DNA of 38,465 bases from JBMOLL01 sp049325415 (GCA_049325415.1 JBMOLL010000118.1:1-38465); one strand, 5' to 3'. Counted from the first letter of the stretch, positions 1-8,296 are shown. Translations and numbers: made by a program. The notes: generated from the sequence alone by a model not told the origin.

Positions 1-236
1 TGTGGAAGGAGTATGGTGATCAGGTCGCCCGGTTTGATTCGGTAGCTGGGTTTGGCTGCTTCCCCGTTTACCAGGATGTTCCCTGCATCGGCAGCAGCCT
101 GGATACGGCTCCTGGATACGGCTTCCATTCTCTGGGAAAGGTATTTGTCCAGTCTGACCAGCGATTGACCCTTATCCGCTTCAAACCTGTAATGTTCATA
201 CAGCTCGCTGCTTTCCTGCAGATCTTCATCGGTCAT
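1..236 (-). CDS. rluD: RluD-type 23S rRNA pseudouridine synthase, N-terminal part (cut by window edge)
   Basis: The reading frame opens with ATG at 236-234 and runs off the window, so only about 78 residues are visible. They form an S4 RNA-binding domain, with the motif VRLDKYLSQRM, then SRSRIQ and a GNILVNGEAAKPSYRIK segment. This is the usual N-terminal layout of RluA/RluD enzymes, which isomerise uridines in large-subunit rRNA. The catalytic domain with its HRLD motif lies outside the window, so the RluD assignment rests on the S4 domain and its spacing. The start codon directly follows the TAA stop of the T9SS protein gene (TAAATG), which suggests translational coupling at the end of a PASTA / T9SS protein / rluD run. 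RluC or a related S4 synthase is possible. Confidence 0.75.
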   Translation of the reverse strand, partial: MTDEDLQESSELYEHYRFEADKGQSLVRLDKYLSQRMEAVSRSRIQAAADAGNILVNGEAAKPSYRIKPGDLITILLP

Positions 237-2111
237 TTACCTGGATATTAGGAATTTGGAGGTATAAACCTGCTTGTTTTCACCACGTACACGAAGGAGG
301 TACAGGCCTTCACCGAGGTTCCCGGTGTCGATTTCCCTGCCTTGCTGCATTCCGGATAGGATCTTCCTGCCGGAGAGGTCATAGATTTCCATTTCCAGGT
401 TTGTTCCCGCATCTTCAGGCAGATCGAGCCGGATCAGTCCGGAGGAAGGATTCGGGTAGATGCGCAATTCGCCGGGGGATTCTGCAGGATGCGTGCTTCC
501 CGTGGGATTGCGGTAGAGGAACGGACGGATCATGAGGTTACCGGGAATTAGCGACTGCTGCCATTCCCCGGTAAAGTTAAAGTAAGTCCGCGACGATGAG
601 GGCGCATTGTTCCTGTCGAGCCCTACGTTGAGCAGAAATTTGTTGTACTGCATCCAGCCCACATAAAAATCCTTGTTTACTGCGACAGGTTCGGCAAAGT
701 AGTATCTTACGAAGCCGTTGATATCATCCGTGTAGCTCGGGGTATAATCATTTTCATCGATATAGAGGGCCGGACCGGGTTTCCCGTTATCATCGCTCCA
801 GACTTCGAGACGAAAATAATAGCCCAGGTTCACGGAATCCAGCAGCTTGTTGAAGCAGATATCGACTCCGCCGATATAATCCGAAATGTAACTGTTAAAT
901 TTAACGGCCACCTTGCCGTTATTGGTGTTCTGCCCGCGGATCCCGTAACCCGCCTCAGCTGAGCCATCGTCGAAGGCGTAGTAGTCGCTGAATTTCTGTA
1001 TCCTTACAATGGTATCGTTTTGCTTATAATCAAAGGTATCCGTCCGGATCCAGGCTTTCAGTTCAAACATCCCCGAATCCTGTTCACCAAAGTCGAACTG
1101 GAAATACGATGAAAACTTGTGATGCATGGTGTCGCCGGCAGGAATGTCTTTGGAGGTGGGACTTCCGGAACTGTAGGTCTTGTCAGCGAGCATGTCCCTG
1201 ATCGTATAATACCGGGTAACGTTTCTGGTGATGTCGTCGTTGTTTCGGTAAACCATTGTAATATTAGGACTTACAGCATTAATATATGCCGATTCGAAAT
1301 GAGTCCAGGGGATGGACTGGCTTACCTTCAGCAGGGAACTCAGGGGCTCGGTGACTGCCACATCGTGCAGTGCGGGATCTTTAACGGTTCTGCCTTTATC
1401 GAGCAGCACATAATCTATATTCCAGTGATCCACATTCCCGCGCAGATCGAAATAATCGCTGTTATAGGGAAGGCTGGCCAGGTTCCGGAAGCGGAAGCGG
1501 AAGCCGTCGACCAGGTAACGGGGATCGGTAACGGGGAGCATCACAAGGGTGAATTCTTTCAGGGTATCTCCGGGGATATGCCATACATTGCTCCACATTT
1601 CCGTAGCAGGGTCGTAAAAGTCGACGCAAAGGGAATCGGAGGGATCAGGCTGTTCACCATATCCCATGGGCTGGTAGAAGAAGCTGAGGTAGACTGAATC
1701 GGAGGGGTCCAGCGCGAGGTTCACAGCCTGCGAGGTCAGCCGGTCGGCGATATAGGTCTCGGGTTCTATTGTTGCTCCGGGATAGACCGAGCCATCTCCA
1801 TCGATGGCGTCGAGGGTGGCGACGCCCACGGTAACCGGGTTCACGCCGTAGCTCCTGTTGATATAAACATGCCGGTCGATCCAGATCGCCTGATCGGGGA
1901 TGACAAGCGTTGAGGAGAAATCATCGATTACCGGCAGTTCAAGAGAACTTTCTGCCGCGGCACTTTTAAGGGCCGGATGTTGCCGGTGATACTTTTCGGC
2001 AAGGGGATTTCCCGAAAGCGGTACCACCATCTCCTGCGAAAACAGGGAAGGTACCGTCAGGACCGGAAAAACAAGCAGCAGGATGAAGCGGCTCAGTTTA
2101 TTCATTTTCAT
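237..2111 (-). CDS. Secreted protein with T9SS type A C-terminal sorting domain
   Basis: About 624 residues when started at the ATG at 2111-2109, which has GGAG nine bases upstream and is followed by a signal peptide (MKMNKLSRFILLLVFPVL, likely cut after FSQ). The frame is open further upstream, but that would bury the signal peptide. The last about 75 residues match a type IX secretion sorting domain: IYPNPSSGLIRLDL, then IYDLSGRKI, then LGEGLYLLRV. Such proteins are moved across the outer membrane and anchored at the surface or released. The long middle (DDFSS near the N-terminus, a repeated YYAFDDGSAEAGYGI-type segment) looks like beta-rich modules but I cannot name a domain or substrate. 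The gene overlaps the 3' end of the PASTA gene by 14 bases and abuts rluD. Confidence 0.85.
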   Translation of the reverse strand: MKMNKLSRFILLLVFPVLTVPSLFSQEMVVPLSGNPLAEKYHRQHPALKSAAAESSLELPVIDDFSSTLVIPDQAIWIDRHVYINRSYGVNPVTVGVATLDAIDGDGSVYPGATIEPETYIADRLTSQAVNLALDPSDSVYLSFFYQPMGYGEQPDPSDSLCVDFYDPATEMWSNVWHIPGDTLKEFTLVMLPVTDPRYLVDGFRFRFRNLASLPYNSDYFDLRGNVDHWNIDYVLLDKGRTVKDPALHDVAVTEPLSSLLKVSQSIPWTHFESAYINAVSPNITMVYRNNDDITRNVTRYYTIRDMLADKTYSSGSPTSKDIPAGDTMHHKFSSYFQFDFGEQDSGMFELKAWIRTDTFDYKQNDTIVRIQKFSDYYAFDDGSAEAGYGIRGQNTNNGKVAVKFNSYISDYIGGVDICFNKLLDSVNLGYYFRLEVWSDDNGKPGPALYIDENDYTPSYTDDINGFVRYYFAEPVAVNKDFYVGWMQYNKFLLNVGLDRNNAPSSSRTYFNFTGEWQQSLIPGNLMIRPFLYRNPTGSTHPAESPGELRIYPNPSSGLIRLDLPEDAGTNLEMEIYDLSGRKILSGMQQGREIDTGNLGEGLYLLRVRGENKQVYTSKFLISR

Positions 2112-2934
2112 CGTCAAATACTCCAGGATCATAAAGGACAGAATCCGGTACGGGCAGCAGGGTGGAATCCAGTGTAAGCCACACATCAACCTCCATCCCG
2201 AGATTCAGGCGTTCGCGTCCTTTGACCTCCGGGTACTGTCTCCAGATAAAGGCAGTGAGTGAATCAACTTCCGTCAGCACCGAACTGTCATAGGTCACAG
2301 CACCCAGGTTGAGGTACCTGTCGGTGATCCTGGCGCGGGCTGATCTGAGGTCCAGTCCGACCAGGTCGGGGACAACGGTTGTTTCATTACTCAGTCCCAT
2401 GCCGAGGACCAGGTCGATAACGCTTCCCTTATTGATCATTGTTCCTTCAATAATAACGGAACCTTTGTATTTTTGTTGCAGTACGCTGTTAACGGCATAA
2501 TCGGGCTGGTAACTGATCTGTCCGAGAATCAGCCCGTGATTTTCGAGATCGATCCTGGCCTTGCGCAGTGACAGTCCGGTAAGCTGGGGCATGGCCACCC
2601 TCTCCGGATTTACGGCATTCATGGTGAGGAAGATCTTCCGGTTCACCTTGACTTTTGAGTTGGGATCGGGATTCTGCTTGACCACGGTTCCCCTGGGCAC
2701 ATCGAGGGAGAATATGGAATCGGTGATCTCATAGCGCAGCCGCCTCGAAGCGAGCACATCGTCAACTTCGGAAAGGGTAAGCGCTGACAGATCGGGCACG
2801 GAAATTGCCTGGCCGTGATGTGTGTAGATCCGCAGGAAGACCATCACACTCATGATCACGATGACGGTCAGCGCAATGGCCAGGAGAAAATTTTTAAGAA
2901 ACTGCCTGGTAAGTAAGAATCTCAGAAAATCCAT
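2098..2934 (-). CDS. PASTA-domain membrane protein
   Basis: 278 residues. A short cytoplasmic N-terminus is followed by one membrane segment (FLLAIALTVIVIMSVMVFL, about residues 16-35) and three consecutive PASTA repeats (roughly 40-107, 108-178 and 180-255), each with the family pattern of VPDL...A...L...G plus a VxxQxP-type segment (VVKQNPDP). PASTA domains bind muropeptides or the cell wall stem; in other phyla they sit on Ser/Thr kinases or class A PBPs, but here there is no kinase or transpeptidase attached. It is therefore a stand-alone, periplasm-facing PASTA protein of unknown partner. A TAnnTTTG box lies just upstream at 2954-2961. It is the first gene of the run with the T9SS protein and rluD. 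Confidence 0.85.
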   Translation of the reverse strand: MDFLRFLLTRQFLKNFLLAIALTVIVIMSVMVFLRIYTHHGQAISVPDLSALTLSEVDDVLASRRLRYEITDSIFSLDVPRGTVVKQNPDPNSKVKVNRKIFLTMNAVNPERVAMPQLTGLSLRKARIDLENHGLILGQISYQPDYAVNSVLQQKYKGSVIIEGTMINKGSVIDLVLGMGLSNETTVVPDLVGLDLRSARARITDRYLNLGAVTYDSSVLTEVDSLTAFIWRQYPEVKGRERLNLGMEVDVWLTLDSTLLPVPDSVLYDPGVFDDENE

Positions 2935-2953
2935 GATGTTGAATTCGTTTCAG

Positions 2954-2961
2954 CAAATATA
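2954..2961 (-). promoter_or_regulatory. Bacteroidota -7 box for the PASTA gene
   Basis: The minus strand reads TATATTTG, a full TAnnTTTG match, 20 bases in front of the PASTA start codon. A TTG lies 22 bases further upstream as a possible -33 element. This would give a very short leader of about a dozen bases. Confidence 0.5.
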
Positions 2962-3189
2962 CACATCAATCAGACAAAAAACGCAAAGTACCGTGCGATC
3001 GGGCCGAATTTACCCGCCTGTCAATCCACTAACGGCTGGATGAAGCAGAAATTGCCCTGGTAAGGTAGGTGAAGCGGACCGCACATATGGCCGGACCGTT
3101 TACTGCAGCGGGTATCGTTGGTACAGGTACAAAAAAAAATAACCAACCAGTAAACTGATTCGTTATTCTTTTCATGGGGTGGATGGAAC
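2962..3189. other. Intergenic gap between PASTA gene and rpmH
   Basis: About 230 bases without a confident gene. It holds a 48-codon minus-strand frame at 3029-3175 (start MKRITNQFTGWLFFFVPVP, ending at TAG) that I do not trust as a gene, a run of nine A at about 3131, and two near copies of a GGACCG block around 3075-3100. No tRNA-like or terminator structure was recognised. Confidence 0.4.
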
Positions 3190-3348
3190 TCAGTCCTTGT
3201 GTCCGGGTTCGTCGGAGACGGTCAGTTTCTTGCGACCTTTTCTGCGTCTTGCGGCGAGCACTTTGCGGCCATTGGCGGTTGACATCCTCTCCCTGAATCC
3301 GTGTTTGTTCTTACGCTTTCTCTGTGAAGGCTGAAAAGTCCTTTTCAT
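3190..3348 (-). CDS. rpmH: 50S ribosomal protein L34
   Basis: A 52-residue basic protein beginning MKRTFQPSQRKRKNKHGF and continuing RMSTANGRKVLAARRRKGRK, which is the L34 signature over the whole length. L34 is a small component of the large ribosomal subunit. The usual L34 core of about 45 residues is followed by a short acidic tail (LTVSDEPGHKD), a modest extension that related Bacteroidota also tend to carry. The gene stands alone, with its own TAnnTTTG box at 3392-3399. It is not next to dnaA or rnpA here, so the location does not by itself mark an origin. Confidence 0.97.
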   Translation of the reverse strand: MKRTFQPSQRKRKNKHGFRERMSTANGRKVLAARRRKGRKKLTVSDEPGHKD

Positions 3349-3391
3349 CGCTATATCTTTTTACCTGTTACTTCGTGACAATTATGGGCTG

Positions 3392-3399
3392 CAAAAATA
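3392..3399 (-). promoter_or_regulatory. Bacteroidota -7 box for rpmH
   Basis: The minus strand reads TATTTTTG (TAnnTTTG), preceded after 16 bases by TTTTTTG as a likely -33 element. The implied transcript would have a leader of roughly 35-40 bases before the rpmH start. Confidence 0.55.
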
Positions 3400-3497
3400 G
3401 CGTTTTTTCTGTAAACAAAAAATATTTTTTCAGAATTAATTCATTTTTACGCGGATACCGGAAGTGAACCCGCAAACAATGTTCAATATGCAGAATA

Positions 3498-4160
3498 TCA
3501 ATGAGATGATTTGTTCTTTCCGGATTTTTCACCGGCCGGGGTGAGCGGCAGGTAGATCACTTTCTTGGTTTCAAAGAAGGGTTCGGCGAACCATTCGGGG
3601 ATATCCCGGATGACGATCCGGCCGGTGAAGGGCGCCAGTTCGCTGCCCAGATCTCCCCCTTTAAGGTAAATAATCCCGTTGGGCACCGGAGAGAATTGTT
3701 CGGAAGAAACCAGTTTACGGGTCCAGGCAACAAAGGTAGGGAAGTCTGTAACCGCTCTGCTGACGATGAAGTGGAACTTTTCAGTGAGGGTTTCGGCCCT
3801 GGCCTGAATCGCTTTTACGTTGGAGAGACCGGTCCGTTTGATCAGATCGTTCACGACCAGGATTTTTTTCCCGATGGAATCCACGAGCAAGAATTCCGTC
3901 GCGGGATGCATGATGGCAAGGGGCAGTCCGGGCAGACCTCCCCCGGTACCTACGTCAAGGACTTTGCTTCCGGGGGCAAAGCTGATGAATCTGGCAATTG
4001 CCAGTGAATGCAGCAGGTGACGTTCTTCGAGCAGGGAGATGTCTTTCCTGGAAATCACATTGATCTTATCGTTCCAGTAGCGGTAACCTTCGGAGAGGAG
4101 GCGGAACTGTTCCGTCTGTTCCCGGGATAAGCCGGGAAAATATTTCCCGATCAGTTCCAT
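3498..4160 (-). CDS. rsmG: 16S rRNA (guanine527-N7)-methyltransferase
   Basis: 220 residues, the normal length for RsmG (GidB). The S-adenosylmethionine site is clear at residues 67-80 (VLDVGTGGGLPGLP), preceded by the family N-terminal segment with YRYWNDKINVISRKD and HLLHSLAIARF. The enzyme methylates N7 of G527 in the 530 loop of 16S rRNA in the cytoplasm. It is the last gene of a minus-strand run, starting four bases after the stop of the ECF sigma factor gene; the C-terminal tail is Lys-rich (GEKSGKNKSSH). Confidence 0.95.
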   Translation of the reverse strand: MELIGKYFPGLSREQTEQFRLLSEGYRYWNDKINVISRKDISLLEERHLLHSLAIARFISFAPGSKVLDVGTGGGLPGLPLAIMHPATEFLLVDSIGKKILVVNDLIKRTGLSNVKAIQARAETLTEKFHFIVSRAVTDFPTFVAWTRKLVSSEQFSPVPNGIIYLKGGDLGSELAPFTGRIVIRDIPEWFAEPFFETKKVIYLPLTPAGEKSGKNKSSH

Positions 4161-4164
4161 GCGT

Positions 4165-4770
4165 TCAGAGATGATCGCCGGTGCGGTTAAGGATATTCAG
4201 CAGCAGTTCCCTGGCCCTGAAAAGCTGTGCTTTGACTGTTCCGATAGGAAGATCAAGTTCTTCGGAGATTTCTTCGTAGGAGTATTCCTTGAAATAGCGC
4301 AGTTCAATCAGGTTCCTGTAGCGCGGTTTGAGCCGGAGCACCACTTCGCGCAGACGCATGATCTTTTGCTGGTTGATCATGTTGGCTTCCGGATCGGGAT
4401 GATCCGACTGCAGGATCGAGGAGGGGCTGATCCCGTCTTCATCGTCGATGGTCTGATCGAGGGAGAGGTGGCTTCCCCTTTTCTTGCGGATAAAGTCGAT
4501 ACAGTTATTTGTGGCGATCTTGAATAACCAGGTGCTGAAGGCATAATTAGGCGTGTACTGATCGATATTCTTGAAAGCTTTACCGAAAGCTTCAATGGTC
4601 AGGTCTTCCGCATCGGAAGCGTTATTAACCATCTTCAGCAGCATAAAATAGATGGCATCGCGGTAAGAGCCTAAAAGCTGGGCGTAGGCCTGTTGATTTC
4701 CCTGCCTGGCCTTTTCCACCAGCTCAATATCCTGCAGTGCCTTGGCCGATAAATTTGGGTTCAGCTCCAT
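4165..4770 (-). CDS. ECF-type RNA polymerase sigma factor
   Basis: 201 residues with the two-domain plan of extracytoplasmic-function sigma factors. Region 2 spans about 20-98, with the -10 recognition stretch NASDAEDLTIEAFGKAFKNI and STWLFKIATNNCIDFIRKK. A linker of about 40 acidic residues follows, then region 4 (about 140-195) with the helix-turn-helix YSYEEISEELDLPIGTVK. It would direct core polymerase to a small regulon. Its first 10 bases overlap the 3' end of the GT2 gene and rsmG follows after four bases. No anti-sigma factor or carboxypeptidase-like regulator lies next to it, so how its activity is controlled cannot be seen. Confidence 0.93.
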   Translation of the reverse strand: MELNPNLSAKALQDIELVEKARQGNQQAYAQLLGSYRDAIYFMLLKMVNNASDAEDLTIEAFGKAFKNIDQYTPNYAFSTWLFKIATNNCIDFIRKKRGSHLSLDQTIDDEDGISPSSILQSDHPDPEANMINQQKIMRLREVVLRLKPRYRNLIELRYFKEYSYEEISEELDLPIGTVKAQLFRARELLLNILNRTGDHL

Positions 4771-5906
4771 TGATTAGGTTTAGGATCGAATACCTGTGCC
4801 GCCCTGATCACAAAATATATATAAGGAAGGAGCGGTTCAATCAAAAACGAAGGTAGCAATAAATCTTTCTCGTCCAAACGGACCATAAATAGTTTGAGTA
4901 TGATCGATTTCAGCAGGGTCAGCAAAAACCAGCTACCCAGGGCAAGCCAGTGCCAGTCGGTGGCAACAGCCAGGTACAGGGCCGGAAGATAGAAAAGGAC
5001 GGAGCTGATCCAGTCGGCGGCAATCCTCAGTCTGGCTCCCTTACGGTACAGTCTGCCGGCAGAAACATGTCTTTTTTTCTGCACAAACCAGGCGCGGAAA
5101 CCGGTTTTTGGAAGAGAAATGGTATGTGAGGCGGGGTCGAAGACCACGCTAACCTTTGTTTGGCCGGCGACCTCATTCACGAAAAGGTCATCGTCGCCTG
5201 AGGCCAGGTGGTAATGAGCGGCGAAACCTTTATTGGCAAAAAACAGTTCCTTCCGGTAGGCGATGTTACGGCCCACACCCATCACCGGATAGCCTTTCAA
5301 CGCATAACCCAGGTAACGGAGGGCTGTGTTGACGGTTTCATAGCGAATGAGCAGGTTGAGCAGGCCTTTTCTTTTTTCATAGCCGCCGTATCCGAGGACC
5401 ATTCCGGCACCCCTGCTGAATCCGCCGGTCATTCCACGGATCCAGTTTTCCGATCCGGGATAGCAGTCGGCATCCGTCAGCAGCAGAATATCGTGTCGTG
5501 CGGATTTGATCCCGACCGTCAGGGCAAGTTTCTTGCCATGGGTGAATTTTTTATCGGGAGTAATGGTGGTATACCTGAGCCGTTTGTAGCGTGCCGTGAG
5601 TTCTGCCAGGAGCAGTCCGGTGTCGTCGGTTGAGCAGTCATCGACCACAACGACTTCGAAATCGGGGTAATCCTGTTCGAGGACCAGCGGAAGAAAGCGG
5701 CGGAGGTTTTCCTCTTCATTCCGTGCACAGATCACTACCGATACGGGGGGCGTTTCAGCCGATTCTTGCTTCATGGAGGATTTCCGGGTGCACCGCAGGT
5801 AAACCAGCAGATAGATAAGGCCCTGCGTAAGGAAAGCTGCCCCGGCAATGCCTGTAATGATCCAGGTGAGTGTACCGGTATGACTGAACAGGGTCTGGAA
5901 ATACAT
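4761..5906 (-). CDS. Membrane-associated family 2 glycosyltransferase
   Basis: 381 residues. An N-terminal membrane segment (about 13-36) is followed by a GT2 GT-A domain: PPVSVVICARNEEENL (53-68), VVVVDDCSTDD (85-95), the metal-binding TDAD at 144-147, SGDDD at 236-240 and QKKRH at 276-280 (the QxxRW-like site of processive GT2 enzymes, here with H). Two to three further membrane segments close the protein (about 305-340 and 352-370). This layout fits enzymes that add sugars to a lipid-linked or surface polymer at the inner membrane. The substrate is unknown. It heads a minus-strand run with the sigma factor and rsmG and is divergent from tgt. Confidence 0.88.
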   Translation of the reverse strand: MYFQTLFSHTGTLTWIITGIAGAAFLTQGLIYLLVYLRCTRKSSMKQESAETPPVSVVICARNEEENLRRFLPLVLEQDYPDFEVVVVDDCSTDDTGLLLAELTARYKRLRYTTITPDKKFTHGKKLALTVGIKSARHDILLLTDADCYPGSENWIRGMTGGFSRGAGMVLGYGGYEKRKGLLNLLIRYETVNTALRYLGYALKGYPVMGVGRNIAYRKELFFANKGFAAHYHLASGDDDLFVNEVAGQTKVSVVFDPASHTISLPKTGFRAWFVQKKRHVSAGRLYRKGARLRIAADWISSVLFYLPALYLAVATDWHWLALGSWFLLTLLKSIILKLFMVRLDEKDLLLPSFLIEPLLPYIYFVIRAAQVFDPKPNQWS

Positions 5907-5998
5907 GTGCTGCCGTTTGAGGGAGCAATTTTAGAAAAGAAAATCAACACTGCAAAAGCAGAGCCGGACCGTCGGTCATATTTTTATCAACAATTATG

Positions 5999-6006
5999 TA
6001 TCTTTG
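5999..6006 (+). promoter_or_regulatory. Bacteroidota -7 box for tgt
   Basis: TATCTTTG matches TAnnTTTG, 16 bases before the preferred tgt start at 6023. An upstream in-frame ATG at 5996 lies at or before this box, so it cannot be the start if transcription begins here. No convincing -33 element was seen. Confidence 0.45.
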
Positions 6007-6022
6007 GCGCGAAATCAGCAAC

Positions 6023-7147
6023 ATGGATTTTAGCTTAATCAAGGAAGATAAGGGGGCAAGGGCAGGGCTTATAAAAACCGCTCACTCGGAGATCCCGACG
6101 CCCGTTTTCATGCCGGTCGGGACAGCAGGAAGCGTTAAGGGCGTTCATCAGCATGAACTGTCGGGTGACATTAATGCACCGATCATTCTCGGCAATACCT
6201 ATCATCTGTATCTCCGTCCCGGGCTGGAGACCATCCAGGAGGCAGGAGGCCTGCACCGTTTTATGAACTGGGAGCGGTCCATCCTCACCGACAGCGGTGG
6301 TTATCAGGTTTTTTCCCTTGCCGCGAACCGCAAGCTGAAGGACGAAGGGGCCTGGTTCAGTTCACACATCGATGGATCGAAGCACCTGTTTACGCCCGAA
6401 AGGGTAGTGGAAATTCAACGGATCATCGGGTCCGACATCATGATGGCCTTTGATGAGTGTACGCCCTGGCCCTGCGATTACCGCTATGCCGAAAAATCGC
6501 TCGAACTAACGCACAGGTGGCTCGACAGGGGCTGGGCGCATTTCCGGTCAACCGAAGCACTTTACGGGCACCCGCAGACTTTTTTCCCCATTGTTCAGGG
6601 GAGTACCTTCACGGACCTGAGGATCCGCTCGGCGGAAAAAGTGGCGTCGCTGGGTGCGGAGGGGCATGCGATCGGCGGACTTTCAGTCGGTGAACCGGCC
6701 GAAGAGATGTATGCGATGATTGAGACCGTGAATGCCATCCTTCCGGCCGACAGACCCCGGTACCTGATGGGCGTGGGAACTCCGGTGAACATCCTGGAAG
6801 GGATCGAACGCGGGATCGATATGTTTGACTGCGTCATGCCTACCCGCAACGGAAGAAACGGTATGCTCTTCACCTCCGAAGGGGTGATCAACATCAAAAA
6901 CCGGAAGTGGATGAACGATTTTTCGCCGATCGATCCCATGGGGATTTCCGTGGTTGACAGACAATATTCAAAAGCATATTTACGTCATTTAATTATTTCG
7001 GGAGAAATGCTCGGTGCCCAGATCGCTACGATCCATAACCTGGCATTCTACCTGTGGCTGGTCCGGCAGGCACGGGAGAAGATTTTATCCGGTGAATTCA
7101 GTTCATGGAAGAGCCAAATGGTCAGCAGCTTAAGTTCAAGGTTATGA
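6023..7147 (+). CDS. tgt: tRNA-guanine transglycosylase (queuine/preQ1 insertion)
   Basis: 374 residues from ATG 6023, chosen because MDFSLIKEDKGARAGLI is the usual start and a promoter box sits at 5999-6006. The enzyme swaps guanine-34 for preQ1 in tRNAs Asp, Asn, His and Tyr. Seen: the DSGGYQVFS motif with catalytic D90, GGLSVGE at 218-224, and the nucleophile D269 in FDCVMPTRNGRNG. Odd: where typical bacterial enzymes have the zinc motif CxCxxC, this one reads DPMGISVVD (304-312), so the three cysteines are missing while the later IHNL histidine (H338) remains. The flanking SKAYLRHL is intact, so this is substitution rather than decay. I recall other Bacteroidota Tgt proteins showing the same loss, but could not check. 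It overlaps lptG by four bases. Confidence 0.95.
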   Translation: MDFSLIKEDKGARAGLIKTAHSEIPTPVFMPVGTAGSVKGVHQHELSGDINAPIILGNTYHLYLRPGLETIQEAGGLHRFMNWERSILTDSGGYQVFSLAANRKLKDEGAWFSSHIDGSKHLFTPERVVEIQRIIGSDIMMAFDECTPWPCDYRYAEKSLELTHRWLDRGWAHFRSTEALYGHPQTFFPIVQGSTFTDLRIRSAEKVASLGAEGHAIGGLSVGEPAEEMYAMIETVNAILPADRPRYLMGVGTPVNILEGIERGIDMFDCVMPTRNGRNGMLFTSEGVINIKNRKWMNDFSPIDPMGISVVDRQYSKAYLRHLIISGEMLGAQIATIHNLAFYLWLVRQAREKILSGEFSSWKSQMVSSLSSRL

Positions 7148-8238
7148 AGTTTCTGGGACTTAAGATCCTGGACGTATACATCATAACCAAGTTTCTCAGT
7201 GCATTTTTCCTTTCGATTGCACTGATCCTTTCCATTGTTGTTATTTTCGATATCTCAGAGAAAATTGATGATTTCCTGGAGAACGGGGCGACCCTTAAAG
7301 TGATCGTATTCGATTACTACCTGAATTTCATCCCCTATTTTGCCGTCCTTTTCAGTTCCCTGTTCACCTTTATCTCCGTAATCTATTTTACATCCAGGAT
7401 GGCCTACAATACCGAGATCATTGCCATCCTCAGCAGCGGAATGAGTTTCCGGCGGATGCTGCGTCCTTACCTGATCTCTTCTTTTATTATTGCTTTGTTC
7501 AGTTTTGTACTGAGCGACAGGGTTATTCCCGGGGCCAACAAGGTGAAGCTCGATTTCGAGGAAAAATATATTCATAACCGGCCGGTGAGCTTCAAAACAA
7601 AGAATTTTCACCGGCAGATCGAGCCCGGGGTCTTTGTTTATATGGAGAACTACAGTACTATCTCCAAGGTGGGCTATAACTTTTCGCTGGAGAAGTTCGA
7701 GGGAAAACAACTGGTGTCAAAGATGTTTGCCGACCAGATCCGCTGGGACTCCTCCATCAACAAATGGTCGGCACGGCGCTATTATATACGCACCTACGAC
7801 GGGCTGAAGGAAAGCATAACCGAGGGCAGACGGATCGACACCACCATAAACATTTATCCCGAGGATTTTGCCCGGCGCCTCAATGTCGTTGAGACCATGA
7901 GCCTGAAAGAGCTGGATGAGTTCATCGACCAGCAGCTTATGCAGGGGGAGACCAATGTCACCACCTACCAGATCGAAAGGCATAAGCGGATTGCCTTTCC
8001 TTTCTCCACCTTCATCCTTACCTTCATCGGCGTGGCGGTATCTTCCAGAAAAATGCGGGGAGGGATCGGACTGCAGATTGCCATCGGGGTGACCATCAGT
8101 TTTACCTATATACTGTTTATGCAGTTCTCGGCGCAGTTTGCCATCGGCGGTCTGCTGCCCGTTATGCTGGCGGCCTGGCTGCCCAATATCCTGTTCCTTG
8201 GAGTGGCCATACTTTTATTCAGGATGGCCCCGAACTGA
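7144..8238 (+). CDS. lptG: LptF/LptG family permease (YjgP/YjgQ)
   Basis: 364 residues from ATG 7144, which overlaps the tgt stop as ATGA; an earlier in-frame ATG inside tgt was rejected. Three N-terminal membrane segments (about 15-35, 58-85 and 105-127), a periplasmic beta-jellyroll-like stretch (about 128-270), and three C-terminal segments match the LptF/LptG fold. These proteins form the membrane part of the LptB2FG ABC transporter, which extracts lipopolysaccharide from the inner membrane for transport to the surface. Bacteroidota often encode the two paralogues apart, and which of LptF or LptG this is cannot be settled here. The tgt-lptG pairing is a neighbourhood common in the phylum. 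Confidence 0.88.
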   Translation: MKFLGLKILDVYIITKFLSAFFLSIALILSIVVIFDISEKIDDFLENGATLKVIVFDYYLNFIPYFAVLFSSLFTFISVIYFTSRMAYNTEIIAILSSGMSFRRMLRPYLISSFIIALFSFVLSDRVIPGANKVKLDFEEKYIHNRPVSFKTKNFHRQIEPGVFVYMENYSTISKVGYNFSLEKFEGKQLVSKMFADQIRWDSSINKWSARRYYIRTYDGLKESITEGRRIDTTINIYPEDFARRLNVVETMSLKELDEFIDQQLMQGETNVTTYQIERHKRIAFPFSTFILTFIGVAVSSRKMRGGIGLQIAIGVTISFTYILFMQFSAQFAIGGLLPVMLAAWLPNILFLGVAILLFRMAPN

Positions 8239-8288
8239 GACTTCAGCCTTTTCCGGCAATTATCATCTTTCGTTACGATTTATTGCTA

Positions 8289-8296
8289 TACCTTTG
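8289..8296 (+). promoter_or_regulatory. Bacteroidota -7 box for the carboxylase pair
   Basis: TACCTTTG (TAnnTTTG), with TTTCG at 8268-8272 as a weak -33 element. Transcription starting near 8303 would leave a leader of about 100 bases before the carboxyltransferase gene. That leader contains a small hairpin with arms TCCGG and CCGGA (about 8347-8364). Confidence 0.5.

Noticed and set aside
2962..3189. Stable RNA gene (SRP RNA, RNase P, tmRNA) in the gap before rpmH
   Set aside because: Compared by eye with conserved motifs of these RNAs and found no convincing match.
3361..3500. Replication origin near rpmH
   Set aside because: No dnaA gene, DnaA boxes or rnpA were seen; rpmH alone is not enough.
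5996..6022. Upstream ATG start for tgt
   Set aside because: It precedes or overlaps the TATCTTTG promoter box and adds nine residues not typical of the family.
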